A DNA stretch of 64,000 nucleotides, taken from assembly GCF_024623455.1 (NCBI RefSeq), contig NZ_JANIPJ010000001.1, positions 372,001-436,000 of the forward strand. The letters run 5' to 3'. Position numbers and translations under genes: made by a program. Below are positions 54,051 through 64,000 of this stretch, in pieces (position 1 is the first letter of the stretch; each line of letters opens with the position of its first letter). Source of the DNA: Paenibacillus soyae (lineage in GTDB: Bacteria; Bacillota; Bacilli; Paenibacillales; Paenibacillaceae). The notes beneath the pieces were generated by a model. That model had not been told where the DNA came from and ran no database searches. It was given only the letters and a program-made list of their open reading frames with translations.

Positions 54051-56693
54051 ATGTCAGATGATCAGTTGAAAACGGCAATGCCAACGACCTATGATCCGAA
54101 ATCGGCCGAGCAGAAGTGGTATGACTTCTGGATGAAAGGCCAATTCTTCGAGTCGGGCAAACGCCCGGACGCAAAGCCCTACACCATTGTTATTCCGCCG
54201 CCGAACGTAACGGGGATGCTGCATATCGGGCACGCGCTCGATTTCACGCTTCAGGATATTCTCATCCGGACGAAGAGAATGCAGGGCTATGACGCGCTTT
54301 GGCTGCCTGGCACCGACCATGCGGGCATCGCGACGCAGACGAAGGTCGAGCAGAAGCTGCGCGAGCAGGGCGTCTCGCGTCACGATCTTGGGCGCGAAGC
54401 GTTCCTCGAGAAGGTATGGGAGTGGAAGGACCAGTACGCGAATACCATCCGCGACCAATGGGCGAAGATGGGTCTGTCTTTGGACTACTCCAAGGAGCGG
54501 TTCACGCTGGACGAAGGCCTCTCCAAAGCGGTTCGCGAAGTGTTCGTCCGCCTCTACGAGAAGGGCTTGATCTACCGGGGCAAAAAAATCATTAACTGGG
54601 ATCCGGCGGCGCGCACGGCGCTTTCGGATATCGAGGTCGAATACAAGGAGCTGAACGGCCACCTGTATCACCTGCAGTATCCGCTGAAGGACGGCTCCGG
54701 CCATATTACGGTAGCCACGACCCGTCCGGAGACGATGCTGGGCGATACGGCGGTCGCGGTTCATCCGGAAGACGAGCGCTATAAACATCTGATCGGCTCC
54801 ATGATCGTGCTGCCTGTTGTCGGCCGCGAAATTCCGATTATCGCGGATGAATACGTCGAGAAAGAATTCGGCTCCGGCGCCGTGAAGATTACCCCGGCCC
54901 ATGATCCGAACGACTTCGAGGTAGGCGAGCGCCACAATCTGCCGCAAATTATCGTAATGGACGAATCCGGCATCATGAACGCGGAAGCCGGTCCTTACAA
55001 GGGCATGGACCGTTTCGACTGCCGCAAGCAGCTCGTGAAGGATCTGCAGGAGCAAGGCGTTTGCGTCCGCATCGAGGATCACGTACATCAGGTCGGCCAT
55101 AGCGAGCGCAGCGGCGCCGTTGTCGAGCCGTACCTGTCGACGCAGTGGTTCGTTGCGATGAAGCCTCTTGCCGAAGCGGCCATTGCCGCGCAGAAGTCGG
55201 GCAAGGGCGTTCGTTTCGTGCCGGACCGTTTCGAAAAAATTTATCTCAACTGGATCGAGAACGTGCGCGATTGGTGCATCTCCCGTCAGCTGTGGTGGGG
55301 ACACCGCATCCCGGCTTGGTATGATGACGCGACGGGCGAGATGCATGTCTCCCGCGAGGATATGAAGGGCGATCATTTGCGCCAGGACAACGACGTGCTC
55401 GATACGTGGTTCAGCTCCGCGCTGTGGCCGTTCTCTACGCTGGGCTGGCCGGAGCAGACGGAAGACCTGAAGCGCTACTACCCGACCGACGTTCTCGTAA
55501 CCGGCTATGACATCATCTATTTCTGGGTTGCGCGCATGATCTTCACCGCTCTCGAATTCACGGACGAAATGCCGTTCAAGGATGTTCTGCTGCACGGTCT
55601 CGTCCGCGACAAGGACGGCCAGAAGATGTCGAAGTCGCTCGGCAACGGCGTGGATCCGCTCGACGTCATCGAGCAATACGGCGCGGACGCGATGCGCTTC
55701 ATGATTTCGACGGGCAGCACGCCGGGCCAGGACCTGCGCTTCCGCTTCGAGAAGGTCGAGCAGGCGCGCAACTTCGCGAACAAGATATGGAACGCGTCCC
55801 GCTTCGCGCTCATGAATCTGGAAGGGTTCGGAGCCGCCGATATCGATATCAGCGTGAAGCTGGGAACCGCCGACCGCTGGATTCTGCACCGCCTGAACGA
55901 AACCGTACGCGACGTGACGCGTCTGATCGACAGCTACGAATTCGGCGAGACGGGACGTCTTCTGTACAACTTTATCTGGGATGATCTGTGCGACTGGTAC
56001 ATCGAGTTCTCGAAGCTGAGCCTGAACGGTTCGGACGAAGCCGCAAAGAAAGCGACGCAATCCGTGCTCGCTTACGTGCTCGATCGCACGCAGCGCTTGA
56101 TCCACCCGTTCATGCCGTTCATCAGCGAAGAAATCTGGCAGCATCTGCCGCATGTCGGCGAGACGATTACGCTTGCCGAGTGGCCGGTCTATGAAGCGGC
56201 GCTCGAAGCGCCGGACGCCGTCAAAGAGATGGAGCTGCTAATGGAGATGATCCGCTCCGTCCGCAACATCCGCGCCGAGGTGAACGTGCCGATGAGCAAG
56301 AAGGTCGAGCTGCTGATCAAGCCGGCAGGCGAAGCCGAAGCGGCGATCTTGTCCCGCAACGAAGAGTTCATTAAGCGCTTCTGCGGAACGTCCCTTCTCG
56401 AGAGCGGTCTGCATGTGAACGCGCCGGAGAAAGCGATGACCGCGATCATTACGGGCGCGGAGCTTTACTTGCCGCTCGCGGGTCTGATCGATATCTCGCA
56501 GGAAATCGCAAGGCTGGAGAAGGAGCTGAAAACGCTGATCTCCGAAGTAGAGCGCGTGGAGAAGAAGCTCGCGAACGAAGGCTTCGTGGCCAAAGCGCCG
56601 GCGAAGGTCATCGAGGAAGAACGCGCGAAGATGAACGATTACGCGGACAAACGGGATAAAGTACTAGCAAGAATCGCCGAGCTTCGCGGCTAG
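54051..56693 (+). CDS. valS: Valyl-tRNA synthetase
   Basis: Class I aminoacyl-tRNA synthetase of 880 residues. HIGH motif in [16 protein letters not shown] near residue 45; editing (CP1) domain with [24 protein letters not shown] in [11 protein letters not shown] near residue 525; C-terminal tRNA-binding arm ends in a coiled coil ([20 protein letters not shown]). The start at [10 protein letters not shown] has GGAGG about ten bases upstream; the ATG nine bases earlier is too close to it. Expression is controlled by the T-box leader. Bacillus ysxE, normally upstream, is absent. Confidence 0.98.
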   Translation: MSDDQLKTAMPTTYDPKSAEQKWYDFWMKGQFFESGKRPDAKPYTIVIPPPNVTGMLHIGHALDFTLQDILIRTKRMQGYDALWLPGTDHAGIATQTKVEQKLREQGVSRHDLGREAFLEKVWEWKDQYANTIRDQWAKMGLSLDYSKERFTLDEGLSKAVREVFVRLYEKGLIYRGKKIINWDPAARTALSDIEVEYKELNGHLYHLQYPLKDGSGHITVATTRPETMLGDTAVAVHPEDERYKHLIGSMIVLPVVGREIPIIADEYVEKEFGSGAVKITPAHDPNDFEVGERHNLPQIIVMDESGIMNAEAGPYKGMDRFDCRKQLVKDLQEQGVCVRIEDHVHQVGHSERSGAVVEPYLSTQWFVAMKPLAEAAIAAQKSGKGVRFVPDRFEKIYLNWIENVRDWCISRQLWWGHRIPAWYDDATGEMHVSREDMKGDHLRQDNDVLDTWFSSALWPFSTLGWPEQTEDLKRYYPTDVLVTGYDIIYFWVARMIFTALEFTDEMPFKDVLLHGLVRDKDGQKMSKSLGNGVDPLDVIEQYGADAMRFMISTGSTPGQDLRFRFEKVEQARNFANKIWNASRFALMNLEGFGAADIDISVKLGTADRWILHRLNETVRDVTRLIDSYEFGETGRLLYNFIWDDLCDWYIEFSKLSLNGSDEAAKKATQSVLAYVLDRTQRLIHPFMPFISEEIWQHLPHVGETITLAEWPVYEAALEAPDAVKEMELLMEMIRSVRNIRAEVNVPMSKKVELLIKPAGEAEAAILSRNEEFIKRFCGTSLLESGLHVNAPEKAMTAIITGAELYLPLAGLIDISQEIARLEKELKTLISEVERVEKKLANEGFVAKAPAKVIEEERAKMNDYADKRDKVLARIAELRG

Positions 56694-56721
56694 CTTCATG
56701 AATGGAAGAGGGTAAAAGGAT

Positions 56722-58110
56722 ATGACAGATACAAGCAACGCATATGCGGGAGAGTCAGGCGCTCTCCCTTCCTATCAAGCCGCGGTGGAATGGATAACGG
56801 GGCTTGTCCCGTTCGGAATCCGGCCAGGACTTGACCGGATCGAGGCGCTAATGGAACGTCTGGGCAATCCGCACCGCAGACTGAAGTTCATCCACGTCGC
56901 CGGGACGAACGGCAAAGGCTCGACCTGCGCTTATTTGACGAGCGTGCTCGTCAAAAGCGGCTACGACGTAGGTACGTTCACGTCGCCTTATATTACGAAA
57001 TTCACGAATCGGTTCCAATATAACGGCAAGGATATAGAAGAGGAGACGCTCCTGAAGCTGGCGAACGAGCTGCGGCCCCACGTGGAAGCAATCGGCCGGA
57101 CGGAGCTCGGGTCGCCGACGATGTTCGAAGTGTCTACGGCGCTCGCGATTCTGTTCTACGCCAAGGTCACCTATCCGGACTACGTCGTATGGGAGACGGG
57201 ACTAGGAGGCAGGCTCGACGTCACCAACATCGTCTATCCCGTTCTCTCGATCATAACGAATATCGGTCACGATCATATGGACCGTCTGGGAGATACGCTG
57301 GAGAAGGTGGCCGAGGAGAAGGCTGGCATTATCAAGCCGGGAGTTCCCGTCGTCAGCGCGGCGACGCAGCCGGAAGTGAAGGCCGTCCTGAAGCGGGTCG
57401 CGGCGGAGAAGAAGTGCTCGATCTATATGATCGGCGAGCATTTCGACGAGCAGGCGCTCGAAGTAGGCGAAGACGAGCAGTCGTTCCGGTTCCGCGGCTT
57501 GTTCCGCGATATCGATTCGCTGCGGATTCGTCTGAACGGCGCCCATCAGCGTACGAACGCCGCCGTTGCCGTCATGGCTCTCGAAGTTCTCCGCCAATAC
57601 AATGCGCTTGTCGTAGACGACGAAGTGCTGTATGCGGGCTTGGAGGAAGCGGCATGGCCGGGCAGACTGGAGATGGTGCAGCGGAATCCGCGCATTCTGC
57701 TCGACGGCGCGCATAATCCGGAAGGCGCGGAAATGCTGGCGGCCAGTCTGAAGTCTACATACCAATACGAGAAGCTGCATGTTGTTATGGGGATGCTGGA
57801 GAATAAGAATCATCAAGATACATTTAAGCATATACTACCAATAGTGGATACGCTTATCTTAACCGAGCCTGATTACCGGATGAAGATGGATGCGATGGAT
57901 TTGGCCGAGATCGTGCGGAAGCTGCGGCAAGACATGCAGGTAGAGAGGCCGTTTGAGCTGGTAGTGGAGAAAGATTGGAAGCAGGCACTGCAAACATTAC
58001 AACAGATAACCGGGTCCAAGGATCTTGGGGTCGTGACGGGGACGCTCTATTTGATAGCCGATGCGCGTGCCCGCTTGCTGTACAACTCGGATTCTGAAAA
58101 AGGTTGGTGA
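56722..58110 (+). CDS. folC: Bifunctional folylpolyglutamate/dihydrofolate synthase
   Basis: Adds glutamate to dihydropteroate and to folates; 462 residues. P-loop is [13 protein letters not shown], with [16 protein letters not shown], the Mg/ATP region [14 protein letters not shown] and [11 protein letters not shown], and the C-terminal glutamate-ligase domain with [24 protein letters not shown] precedes the ATG. It follows valS by 28 bp, as in Bacillus, so the T-box may also affect it. murC begins seven bases after its stop. Confidence 0.97.
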   Translation: MTDTSNAYAGESGALPSYQAAVEWITGLVPFGIRPGLDRIEALMERLGNPHRRLKFIHVAGTNGKGSTCAYLTSVLVKSGYDVGTFTSPYITKFTNRFQYNGKDIEEETLLKLANELRPHVEAIGRTELGSPTMFEVSTALAILFYAKVTYPDYVVWETGLGGRLDVTNIVYPVLSIITNIGHDHMDRLGDTLEKVAEEKAGIIKPGVPVVSAATQPEVKAVLKRVAAEKKCSIYMIGEHFDEQALEVGEDEQSFRFRGLFRDIDSLRIRLNGAHQRTNAAVAVMALEVLRQYNALVVDDEVLYAGLEEAAWPGRLEMVQRNPRILLDGAHNPEGAEMLAASLKSTYQYEKLHVVMGMLENKNHQDTFKHILPIVDTLILTEPDYRMKMDAMDLAEIVRKLRQDMQVERPFELVVEKDWKQALQTLQQITGSKDLGVVTGTLYLIADARARLLYNSDSEKGW

Positions 58111-58117
58111 ACCGTCT

Positions 58118-59518
58118 TTGAATACGGCAGAACACGTTCATTTCATCGGAATCGGCGGTTACGGGATGAGCGCCATCGCGCGCGTCATGCTGGAGATGGG
58201 CTATAAAGTGACAGGCTCGGACGTTGCGCGTCAAGAGCTCACGGAGAAGCTCGCCGCGAAAGGGGCCGATATCTTCATCGGTCACCAGCCGGAGCATGTA
58301 AGAGGAGCCGATCTGGTCGTCTATTCGACGGCGCTTACGAGCGACAACGTCGAGCGAAAGGCGGCCGAGGAGCTGAACATCCCCGTACTCCATCGCGCCC
58401 AGATGCTGGCGAGATTGATGAACGCGGGCAAAGGCGTCGCGGTCGCGGGCGCCCACGGGAAAACGACGACTTCGTCCATGATCGCTCTTGTCATGGAAGC
58501 CTGCGAAGCGGATCCTACCTATATCATAGGTGGAGAAATCGTCAACGTCGGAACGAATGCCAAAGCGGGTAAAGGCGAATACGTTGTTGCGGAAGCAGAC
58601 GAAAGTGACGGGTCCTTCCTGCAATATCATCCGTCCATCGCGATCGTTACCAATATCGAACCCGATCATCTGGAAAATTACGATGGCGATTTCGAGAAGC
58701 TGAAATCGGCTTACGTCCAATTCCTGCGCCAAGTGAAAGACGGCGGCAAAGCTATTGTATGCGCCGACGACGAGACGGTGAAGGAGCTTCTGCCTAGAAT
58801 TTACGAGAATGACAACGAACGCGAGAATGCTCAGCTCGTTACGTATGGCATCAGCGGCAGCGCTCATTATACGGCGGATAATATTAAGCTGGGCGACCGG
58901 AAAGTCACGTTCGACATGCGCAAGCAAGAGGTTCTCCTCGGCTCGATCGAGCTGTCCGTGCCGGGGCAGCACAACGTATACAACGCGATGGCGACCGTCA
59001 TTACCTGTCTGGAAGCGGGACTTGCGTTCGACGACATCAAGGAAGCGATCAAGTCGTTCCGCGGTGCGAAGAGACGGTTCCAGGTTCTCGGCGAAGCGAA
59101 CGACATTCTCGTTATCGACGATTACGCTCATCATCCGACCGAGATTCAAGCGACGATCAGCGCGGCCAAAGCGACAGGCAAGCGGATAATCGCCGTCTTC
59201 CAGCCGCAGCGCTATACGCGGACGTACTTCTTGTTCGAACAGTTCAGCCGGGCTTTCCCGGAGGCGGACGAAGTCATCATTACCGACATCTACTCGCCGG
59301 CGGGCGAAAAGCAAATCGAAGGAATAAATTCGAGCAAGCTGGTCGAGCTGATCAGGCAGAACAGCCACGCCAAAGCCGAATATATCGCGACGAAGGAAGA
59401 AGTGCTGGAGGCGCTGACAAGCAGGGTCGCGCCTGGCGATCTCGTCATTACGATGGGGGCAGGCGATATCTGGAAAGTGGCGGATGCGCTGGCGAAATCG
59501 CTGAAGCAAGCTCAATAA
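58118..59518 (+). CDS. murC: UDP-N-acetylmuramate--L-alanine ligase
   Basis: Adds L-Ala to UDP-MurNAc in peptidoglycan synthesis; 466 residues. Signatures: [18 protein letters not shown] at the N-terminus, [17 protein letters not shown] (P-loop), [20 protein letters not shown] and the C-terminal [12 protein letters not shown]. The TTG at 58118 is proposed as start because AAGGTTGGTGA lies just upstream and the family's N-terminus begins close to it; no ATG or GTG is available. Its place between folC and spoIIB differs from Bacillus, where murC lies elsewhere. A terminator follows. Confidence 0.95.
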   Translation: MNTAEHVHFIGIGGYGMSAIARVMLEMGYKVTGSDVARQELTEKLAAKGADIFIGHQPEHVRGADLVVYSTALTSDNVERKAAEELNIPVLHRAQMLARLMNAGKGVAVAGAHGKTTTSSMIALVMEACEADPTYIIGGEIVNVGTNAKAGKGEYVVAEADESDGSFLQYHPSIAIVTNIEPDHLENYDGDFEKLKSAYVQFLRQVKDGGKAIVCADDETVKELLPRIYENDNERENAQLVTYGISGSAHYTADNIKLGDRKVTFDMRKQEVLLGSIELSVPGQHNVYNAMATVITCLEAGLAFDDIKEAIKSFRGAKRRFQVLGEANDILVIDDYAHHPTEIQATISAAKATGKRIIAVFQPQRYTRTYFLFEQFSRAFPEADEVIITDIYSPAGEKQIEGINSSKLVELIRQNSHAKAEYIATKEEVLEALTSRVAPGDLVITMGAGDIWKVADALAKSLKQAQ

Positions 59519-59536
59519 CGCGGCGCAGCCGCATTC

Positions 59537-59580
59537 AGAAGCGGGGTTGTCCATGGGGACGGCTCCGCTTTCTATTTTCT
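59537..59580 (+). terminator. Terminator after murC
   Basis: AAGCGG (59539-59544) pairs with CCGCTT (59565-59570), extended by AG/CT, and is followed by TCTATTTTCT. Confidence 0.65.
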
Positions 59581-59634
59581 CTCTATTATCGGTCATAACT
59601 CTCTCTTCGGATTCATAGGATGATAGTAATAAAC

Positions 59635-59665
59635 GTTCAAAGAACCGAATGCGGACTTTTTGAAT
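59635..59665. repeat. Possible end-only remnant of the 167-bp palindromic element
   Basis: GTTCAAAGA (59635-59643) and GCGGACTTTTTGAATG (59651-59666) resemble the two ends of the element at 51881-52047 (GTTCAAAAAGTCC and GGACTTTTTGAAC) with the inside deleted. The match is short, so origin by chance is possible. Confidence 0.4.
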
Positions 59666-59696
59666 GACCTCTAGAACAAGACGAGGAGAGATGGAC

Positions 59697-61103
59697 ATGA
59701 ACCCGAATAACCGCATCACCTATCGTTTCGACCGTCAAGGCAAGCAAGTTTCGAAGCCGGAAGACAAACGGAAATCGCTTGAGAGCGAAAGGGAACAACT
59801 TCCAGCCGATAATGTAATCCCCTTATATCAACAATCGCCTGCGAATACTATAGAGGTCCAGCCATGGACTAGCACCCCGAATGATGAAATCGGAGACTTG
59901 GAGCAGCTCATCCGCGGCACGAACGGGACAAGCCGTGAGCGCGATGACGGGGTCACGGAAGCGGGGAAGAAAGAGGAACCGCTATTCGTGACGAGTGATG
60001 ACCATCCGTTTGACATAAGCTCTGAATGGGGAGCAGCGCAGCGGGAATCTTCCGACTCGGATCTCATGGAGTACGAGCTTCAGTATGAACGGCCGGCAGC
60101 CAATGAGGACGTTGAATTGGCGAGAAGCGGCGGAGGAGATTCCGGGTTTCCTCTCATCGATGAATCGGTTTATGCGAAATCGGCCTATCGCAGAAGCGGC
60201 AAAGGGCCTTCCTGGTTTAACGTGTTCTTGTCGGTAGCCGGAGCGCTTGCGACAGGCGCCTTGTTCGGTTATCTGATCTTGAATTTGTTCACCGGAGATT
60301 TCATCTGGCCGGGAAGCTCGGGTAACGGAGCAGGAGATGAGACGGCGGGGCAAACGGTCAGCCTGGACGATATCGTAAACCTCCCGCTTACGGAAGCAAC
60401 GGGTGGTGTCGAGGAAGGAACGAATAACCAAGAAGGGCCCCAAGCGGACAATCCGGGAGAGAGCGTTCCGGCAGCTACCGTCGCCATAAACGGCGAGTAC
60501 GATTATACGCTGCTGCAATACGGCGTGTTCAGCGGCACCGCAACTCGGGACGCCGCGCTGCAACAGCTGGCCGACAAAGACTTGCCGCGCTCTTCCACTG
60601 AATCGAACGGAAAGTATCTAGTCTATGCGGGCCTAGCCGCTAGCACGGCCGAAGCGTCCACGCTTTCTTCGGTTATGCCGGATCTGCAGGTTTACAAAAA
60701 AGAAGTGACGCTGCGCCCCGGCAATCTTGCTTTCCAAGGGGATGCGGAGACGGCGTCGAATTTCTTCGAACTGACCAACTCGCTTGTAGCGTCGTGGTCG
60801 ACTCTCGTCGTCACCCAGCTTGAACAGCCGACCCTATCCCCGATTGGACAAGCGGCGGCGGACGCTTGGAAGGAGAAATACAAAGCATGGGGAGATTTGG
60901 CCGGCAAGATGGAAGAGGGTGTCACGGACGAGAAAGGCCGTCAATATTTGTCGGAAATGAAGAAAGCTATCGATTCGGGCGCAGAGGCGATGCTCGCTTA
61001 CGATAAGGCGACCAGCAAGGCCAGCTTGTGGAAAGCGCAGACGGCCCTAATGGATTCGGTGCTTGCCCAAAAAGAATGGTTTGAGTCTATGAGCGCATTG
61101 TAA
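59697..61103 (+). CDS. spoIIB: SpoIIB-like SPOR-domain protein
   Basis: Membrane protein of 468 residues. The N-terminal about 180 residues are cytoplasmic, acidic and mostly disordered; a single membrane helix (FLSVAGALATGALFGYLI) lies near residue 185-205; an extracellular part with a SPOR-like domain (about 255-350, EYDYTLLQYGVFSGTATRDAA) and a helical C-terminal segment follow. In Bacillus SpoIIB localises to the sporulation septum and helps septal peptidoglycan remodelling, and the gene also lies between folC and maf. The start at 59697 has GAGGAGAG eight bases upstream. Sequence divergence makes the name a family call, supported by synteny. Confidence 0.85.
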   Translation: MNPNNRITYRFDRQGKQVSKPEDKRKSLESEREQLPADNVIPLYQQSPANTIEVQPWTSTPNDEIGDLEQLIRGTNGTSRERDDGVTEAGKKEEPLFVTSDDHPFDISSEWGAAQRESSDSDLMEYELQYERPAANEDVELARSGGGDSGFPLIDESVYAKSAYRRSGKGPSWFNVFLSVAGALATGALFGYLILNLFTGDFIWPGSSGNGAGDETAGQTVSLDDIVNLPLTEATGGVEEGTNNQEGPQADNPGESVPAATVAINGEYDYTLLQYGVFSGTATRDAALQQLADKDLPRSSTESNGKYLVYAGLAASTAEASTLSSVMPDLQVYKKEVTLRPGNLAFQGDAETASNFFELTNSLVASWSTLVVTQLEQPTLSPIGQAAADAWKEKYKAWGDLAGKMEEGVTDEKGRQYLSEMKKAIDSGAEAMLAYDKATSKASLWKAQTALMDSVLAQKEWFESMSAL

Positions 61104-61165
61104 AGGGGTGCGTTCCTGCGTATAATAGAGTGAAGGTGTCAGATCGTGACGAAAGGAATAGATTG

Positions 61166-61408
61166 ATGAAGAAAAACGGATGGATTCTCGCCTTGTTTAT
61201 CTTGCTTGGGCTCGTGGCCGGCGCTCTCGTGGCGCAGTGGCTGGAACCGGTCCAAGGCCTATCATTCCTGACGAAGCCGATCGTAACCTCCTGGTCGCCC
61301 GCATTTGATCTCTATGTGATCAGATTCTCGCTGCAGCTTGACCTGCAGCTCAGCCTGCTCAGCATCGTAGGGGCGGCGGCGGCAATCTGGTTGTACCGCC
61401 GCATGTAG
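61166..61408 (+). CDS. DUF4321 family small membrane protein
   Basis: Protein of 80 residues with two membrane helices (WILALFILLGLVAGALVAQWL and SLLSIVGAAAAIWLY) and a short polar loop between. The motif GLVAGALVAQWL near the start and the Gln/Leu-rich second half fit the DUF4321 family, small proteins often found next to maf in spore formers. The ATG at 61166 follows GAAAGGAA. Function unknown. It lies 62 bp after spoIIB and 54 bp before maf, likely in one transcript. Confidence 0.85.
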   Translation: MKKNGWILALFILLGLVAGALVAQWLEPVQGLSFLTKPIVTSWSPAFDLYVIRFSLQLDLQLSLLSIVGAAAAIWLYRRM

Positions 61409-61462
61409 ACGGCCCTTCCGCGAGTAAGGGCTGCCAGTTTCTATTCGCAAGGAGAAGAAAGA

Positions 61463-62092
61463 ATGACAAATGAAGCATATGAACCGATAAGCCGCATCGT
61501 GCTGGCTTCATCGTCGCCGCGCCGGAAGGAACTGGTCGCAACTCTCGACCTTTCCTTGCCGGTTTATATTTTGTCTACGGATTCCGACGAAACGGTGCTT
61601 CCGGGGTGGACGCCGCAGCAAACCGTGGAGACGTTAAGCTCGCGCAAGGCTAGGGCCGCGCTGGACATGCTTCGGCAATCGCAGGATGCCGGGGCCTATC
61701 GGGATCTCATTATCGCCGCGGACACCATTGTCGCGGTGGACGGTGAAATTCTCGGCAAGCCGGCGGACGAAGAGGATGCATTCCGCATGCTGAGCAAGCT
61801 GTCCGGCCGGAAGCACGATGTATTCACGGGAGTCGCTTGCATCGCGGCCGACAGCGGGGAAACGCAGGTCGCTTTCCGAAGGACGATTGTCCGGATGAGA
61901 GAGCTTGGCACAGATCGAATCAGGCGGTATATCGCTTCCGGGGAGCCGATGGACAAAGCGGGCGCCTACGGCATTCAGGGTCTCGGTTCGACGCTGGTGG
62001 AAGAGATCGAAGGGTGTTATTTCAACGTGGTGGGCCTTCCGCTCGCGTTACTGTCCGATATGCTTGAGCAATACGGCATCCGGACGTTTTAG
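61463..62092 (+). CDS. maf: Maf-family nucleotide pyrophosphatase
   Basis: Nucleoside-triphosphate pyrophosphatase of 209 residues that removes non-canonical nucleotides; in Bacillus it is linked to septum inhibition. Signatures are LASSSPRRKEL at the N-terminus, AADTIVAVDGEILGKP (catalytic Asp) and SGRKHDVFTGVACI. GGAGAAGAAAG precedes the ATG. It lies between DUF4321 and radC, in the order seen in Bacillus. Confidence 0.95.
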   Translation: MTNEAYEPISRIVLASSSPRRKELVATLDLSLPVYILSTDSDETVLPGWTPQQTVETLSSRKARAALDMLRQSQDAGAYRDLIIAADTIVAVDGEILGKPADEEDAFRMLSKLSGRKHDVFTGVACIAADSGETQVAFRRTIVRMRELGTDRIRRYIASGEPMDKAGAYGIQGLGSTLVEEIEGCYFNVVGLPLALLSDMLEQYGIRTF

Positions 62093-62160
62093 ACCGCCGG
62101 CAGGCGGGTAACGGGTATTAGCGGCAATCAGGTCAGGAGAAGAGAAGGCGGGATAGGGAC

Positions 62161-62850
62161 ATGTCGATGCAGTCGAACAGTTTGCGTAATGTCCCCCATG
62201 AGGAACGTCCGAGAGAGCGCATGATGAGATATGGGGCAGAAGCTTTGAGCCATGCGGAATTGCTGGCTATCTTATTGCGAACGGGCACGAAGAGCCAATC
62301 CGCCGTTCATCTGGCGGGCGCGATTTTGAAGCAATGCGGTAGCCTTCGCGGGCTGCTCGATATGAGCGTGGAAGAGTTGACGGCCATCTCGGGCATAGGT
62401 CCGGCCAAAGCGCTGCAGCTGCGAGCCGGCATCGAGCTCGGCAGAAGAATTACGAAGAGCAAGCTCGGCGATACGATCACGGTCCGAAGACCGCAGGATG
62501 CCGCCGATTATGTGATGGAAGAGCTCCGCTACTTGAAGAAAGAGCATTTCGTTTGCGTGTTTCTCAATACGAAAAACCATATTATTGCCCGGGAAACATT
62601 GTCGATGGGGACGCTTAACGCATCGCTTGTCCATCCGAGGGAAGTATTCCGGGCAGCTATCAAATACAGCAGCGCGTCTATTATTTGCGCGCATAATCAT
62701 CCAAGCGGCGACCCTACTCCAAGCCCGGAGGATATATCTCTGACGAAGAGGCTCGCCGAGGCGGGACAGCTCGTCGGAATCGAGGTGCTGGATCATCTGG
62801 TCATCGGCGACGGCCGCTTCGTCAGTTTGAAGGAGCTAGGCCACTTGTAA
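62161..62850 (+). CDS. radC: RadC-family JAB/MPN domain protein
   Basis: Protein of 229 residues. The N-terminal helix-hairpin-helix part (ISGIGPAKALQL, about 80-92) suggests DNA binding, and the C-terminal MPN domain (about 105-228) has the JAMM metal site CAHNHPSGDPTPSPED. Its biological activity is uncertain: the name comes from an old DNA-repair phenotype that was later assigned elsewhere, and family members occur on genomic islands too. The ATG has GGCGGGATAGGGAC before it. It is followed by mreB, as in Bacillus. Confidence 0.95.
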   Translation: MSMQSNSLRNVPHEERPRERMMRYGAEALSHAELLAILLRTGTKSQSAVHLAGAILKQCGSLRGLLDMSVEELTAISGIGPAKALQLRAGIELGRRITKSKLGDTITVRRPQDAADYVMEELRYLKKEHFVCVFLNTKNHIIARETLSMGTLNASLVHPREVFRAAIKYSSASIICAHNHPSGDPTPSPEDISLTKRLAEAGQLVGIEVLDHLVIGDGRFVSLKELGHL

Positions 62851-62907
62851 TATAATTATAAGAGGCTGTTCCAAAAGGGATTGTCGTACTTAGAAGGGAG
62901 CAAGATC

Positions 62908-63939
62908 ATGTTCGGTAGTTTTTCGAAAGATTTAGGAATCGATTTGGGTACGGCGAATACCCTTGTATATGTGAAAGGTAAAGGAATTGTCGTAAGAGAG
63001 CCGTCTGTGGTTGCTCTGCGTACGGATACAAAAACGATTGAAGCGGTAGGGGAGCACGCGAAGAAGATGATCGGCAGGACGCCGGGCAACATTCGCGCGG
63101 TCAGACCGATGAAAGACGGCGTCATCGCCGATTTCGAGACGACGGCAACAATGATCAAATATTTTATGCGTTCCGCGCAGAAGCAGCGTTCGCTGTTCCC
63201 GCGCCATCCGAACGTGATGGTGTGCGTGCCTTCCGGCATTACCGCGGTCGAACAGAGAGCGGTCGAAGACGCGGCGAAGCAAGCGGGAGCCCGCGAAGCG
63301 TACACGATTGAGGAGCCATTCGCGGCGGCGATCGGCGCTGATTTGCCCGTATGGGAGCCGACCGGCAGCATGGTAGTCGATATCGGCGGAGGCACGACCG
63401 AGGTTGCGGTTATTTCCCTCGGCGGCATCGTAACGAGCCGTTCGATCCGAGTGGCGGGCGACGAGATGGACGAAGCGATTATTCAATATATCAAGCGTCT
63501 GTACAACCTCATGATCGGCGAGAGAACGGCCGAGCAGCTGAAGATGGAGATCGGTTCGGCGCTTCAGCTGGATAAGCCGGAGACGCTGGAGATTCGCGGA
63601 CGCGACCTTGTGACGGGGTTGCCGAAGACGCTTCCGATCACATCCGACGAGATTACGGACGCGCTGATGGATACGATCAACGCGATCGTCGACGCGGTGA
63701 AGTTCACGCTGGAGAAGTGCCCTCCGGAGCTGTCGGCGGACATCATGGACCGCGGCATCGTCCTAACGGGCGGCGGAGCGCTGCTTCGCAATTTGGATAA
63801 GCTGCTGCAGCGCGAAACGGGAATGCCCGTTATCGTGGCGGATAATCCGCTGGATTGCGTGGCGATCGGCACGGGACGTTCCCTCGATCACATCCACCTG
63901 TTCAAGAGCAGAAGCTCCGCTGTGAGATCGAGACGATAG
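62908..63939 (+). CDS. mreB: Rod-shape-determining actin-like protein MreB
   Basis: Cytoskeletal ATPase of 343 residues that organises lateral-wall synthesis below the membrane. Phosphate-1 motif [17 protein letters not shown], connect motif [14 protein letters not shown], phosphate-2 [18 protein letters not shown], and adenosine motif [11 protein letters not shown] are all present. GAAGGGAG lies before ATG 62908; a TTG nine codons upstream is less likely. The window ends 61 bp after the stop; GGCAGGTGAT at about 63985-63994 is probably the ribosome site of the next gene, expected to be mreC. Confidence 0.98.
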   Translation: MFGSFSKDLGIDLGTANTLVYVKGKGIVVREPSVVALRTDTKTIEAVGEHAKKMIGRTPGNIRAVRPMKDGVIADFETTATMIKYFMRSAQKQRSLFPRHPNVMVCVPSGITAVEQRAVEDAAKQAGAREAYTIEEPFAAAIGADLPVWEPTGSMVVDIGGGTTEVAVISLGGIVTSRSIRVAGDEMDEAIIQYIKRLYNLMIGERTAEQLKMEIGSALQLDKPETLEIRGRDLVTGLPKTLPITSDEITDALMDTINAIVDAVKFTLEKCPPELSADIMDRGIVLTGGGALLRNLDKLLQRETGMPVIVADNPLDCVAIGTGRSLDHIHLFKSRSSAVRSRR

Positions 63940-64000
63940 AAGCAGCGCGCCGGAATATCGATAGAATTGGATAAGCGACTGACGGGCAGGTGATCGGACT

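Noticed and set aside
54054-56153. Long minus-strand frame opposite valS
   Set aside because: Shadow frame; its Arg/His-rich translation reflects GC-rich third positions of valS.
57854-59719. Long minus-strand frame opposite murC
   Set aside because: Shadow frame without family features; murC is unambiguous.
62861-62882. Third copy of the palindromic-element end (GTTCCAAAAGGG) before mreB
   Set aside because: Too few matching bases and no partner end.

Overview
The window is chromosomal DNA of a GC-rich, endospore-forming, Gram-positive bacterium of the Paenibacillus/Cohnella type. The evidence is strong purine-rich Shine-Dalgarno sites before nearly every gene, spore genes (gerM, spoVID, spoIIB), a valS T-box leader, S-layer homology domains, a perfect CcpA cre site, and gene order that largely follows Bacillus subtilis (gerM-rph-rdgB; clpX-lonB-lonA-engB; hemAXC-D-B-L-spoVID-valS-folC-spoIIB-maf-radC-mreB). 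The species cannot be named from sequence alone.

Region 1 (1-13.9 kb) looks like a beta-glucan use locus: a YesM-type histidine kinase, two sugar-ABC permeases, a lipoprotein binding protein, and a 2685-residue S-layer-anchored protein with two GH16 catalytic domains, eight CBM4/9-like modules and a C-terminal CBM32-like module. Most of its C-terminal two thirds is a 1036-residue internal duplication. A cre site lies just before this gene.

Region 2 (14-30 kb) holds glpX, pgpA, gerM, rph, rdgB, an AsnO-like asparagine synthase, small unknown genes, a P-loop kinase, a NEW3-protein/ABC-2 exporter operon divergent from an ECF sigma/RskA-like anti-sigma pair, and a GNAT gene. Between gerM and rph, which are normally adjacent, lies about 2.6 kb of accessory DNA: an IS1595-like transposase gene with apparently lost catalytic residues and a LexA-box-like operator at its promoter, a degenerate 60-bp repeat array, 13-, 16- and 14-bp tandem repeats including a 213-base stretch without G, and inverted copies of the 60-bp repeat.

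Region 3 (30-42 kb) is protein quality control: tRNA-Arg(TCT), an unknown protein that probably starts at ATT, tig, clpP, clpX, ispG, lonB, lonA and engB. Region 4 (42-52 kb) has speD, preceded by a structured leader that resembles a translational riboswitch, then the tetrapyrrole operon hemA-hemX-precorrin-2 dehydrogenase-hemC-cobA/hemD fusion-hemB-hemL. Region 5 (52-64 kb) has spoVID, T-box-controlled valS, folC, murC, spoIIB, a DUF4321 gene, maf, radC and mreB. A 167-bp palindromic element precedes spoVID, and an apparent end-only remnant precedes spoIIB.

The strongest leads for something new are the putative speD leader switch and the SOS-box-bearing gerM-rph island.
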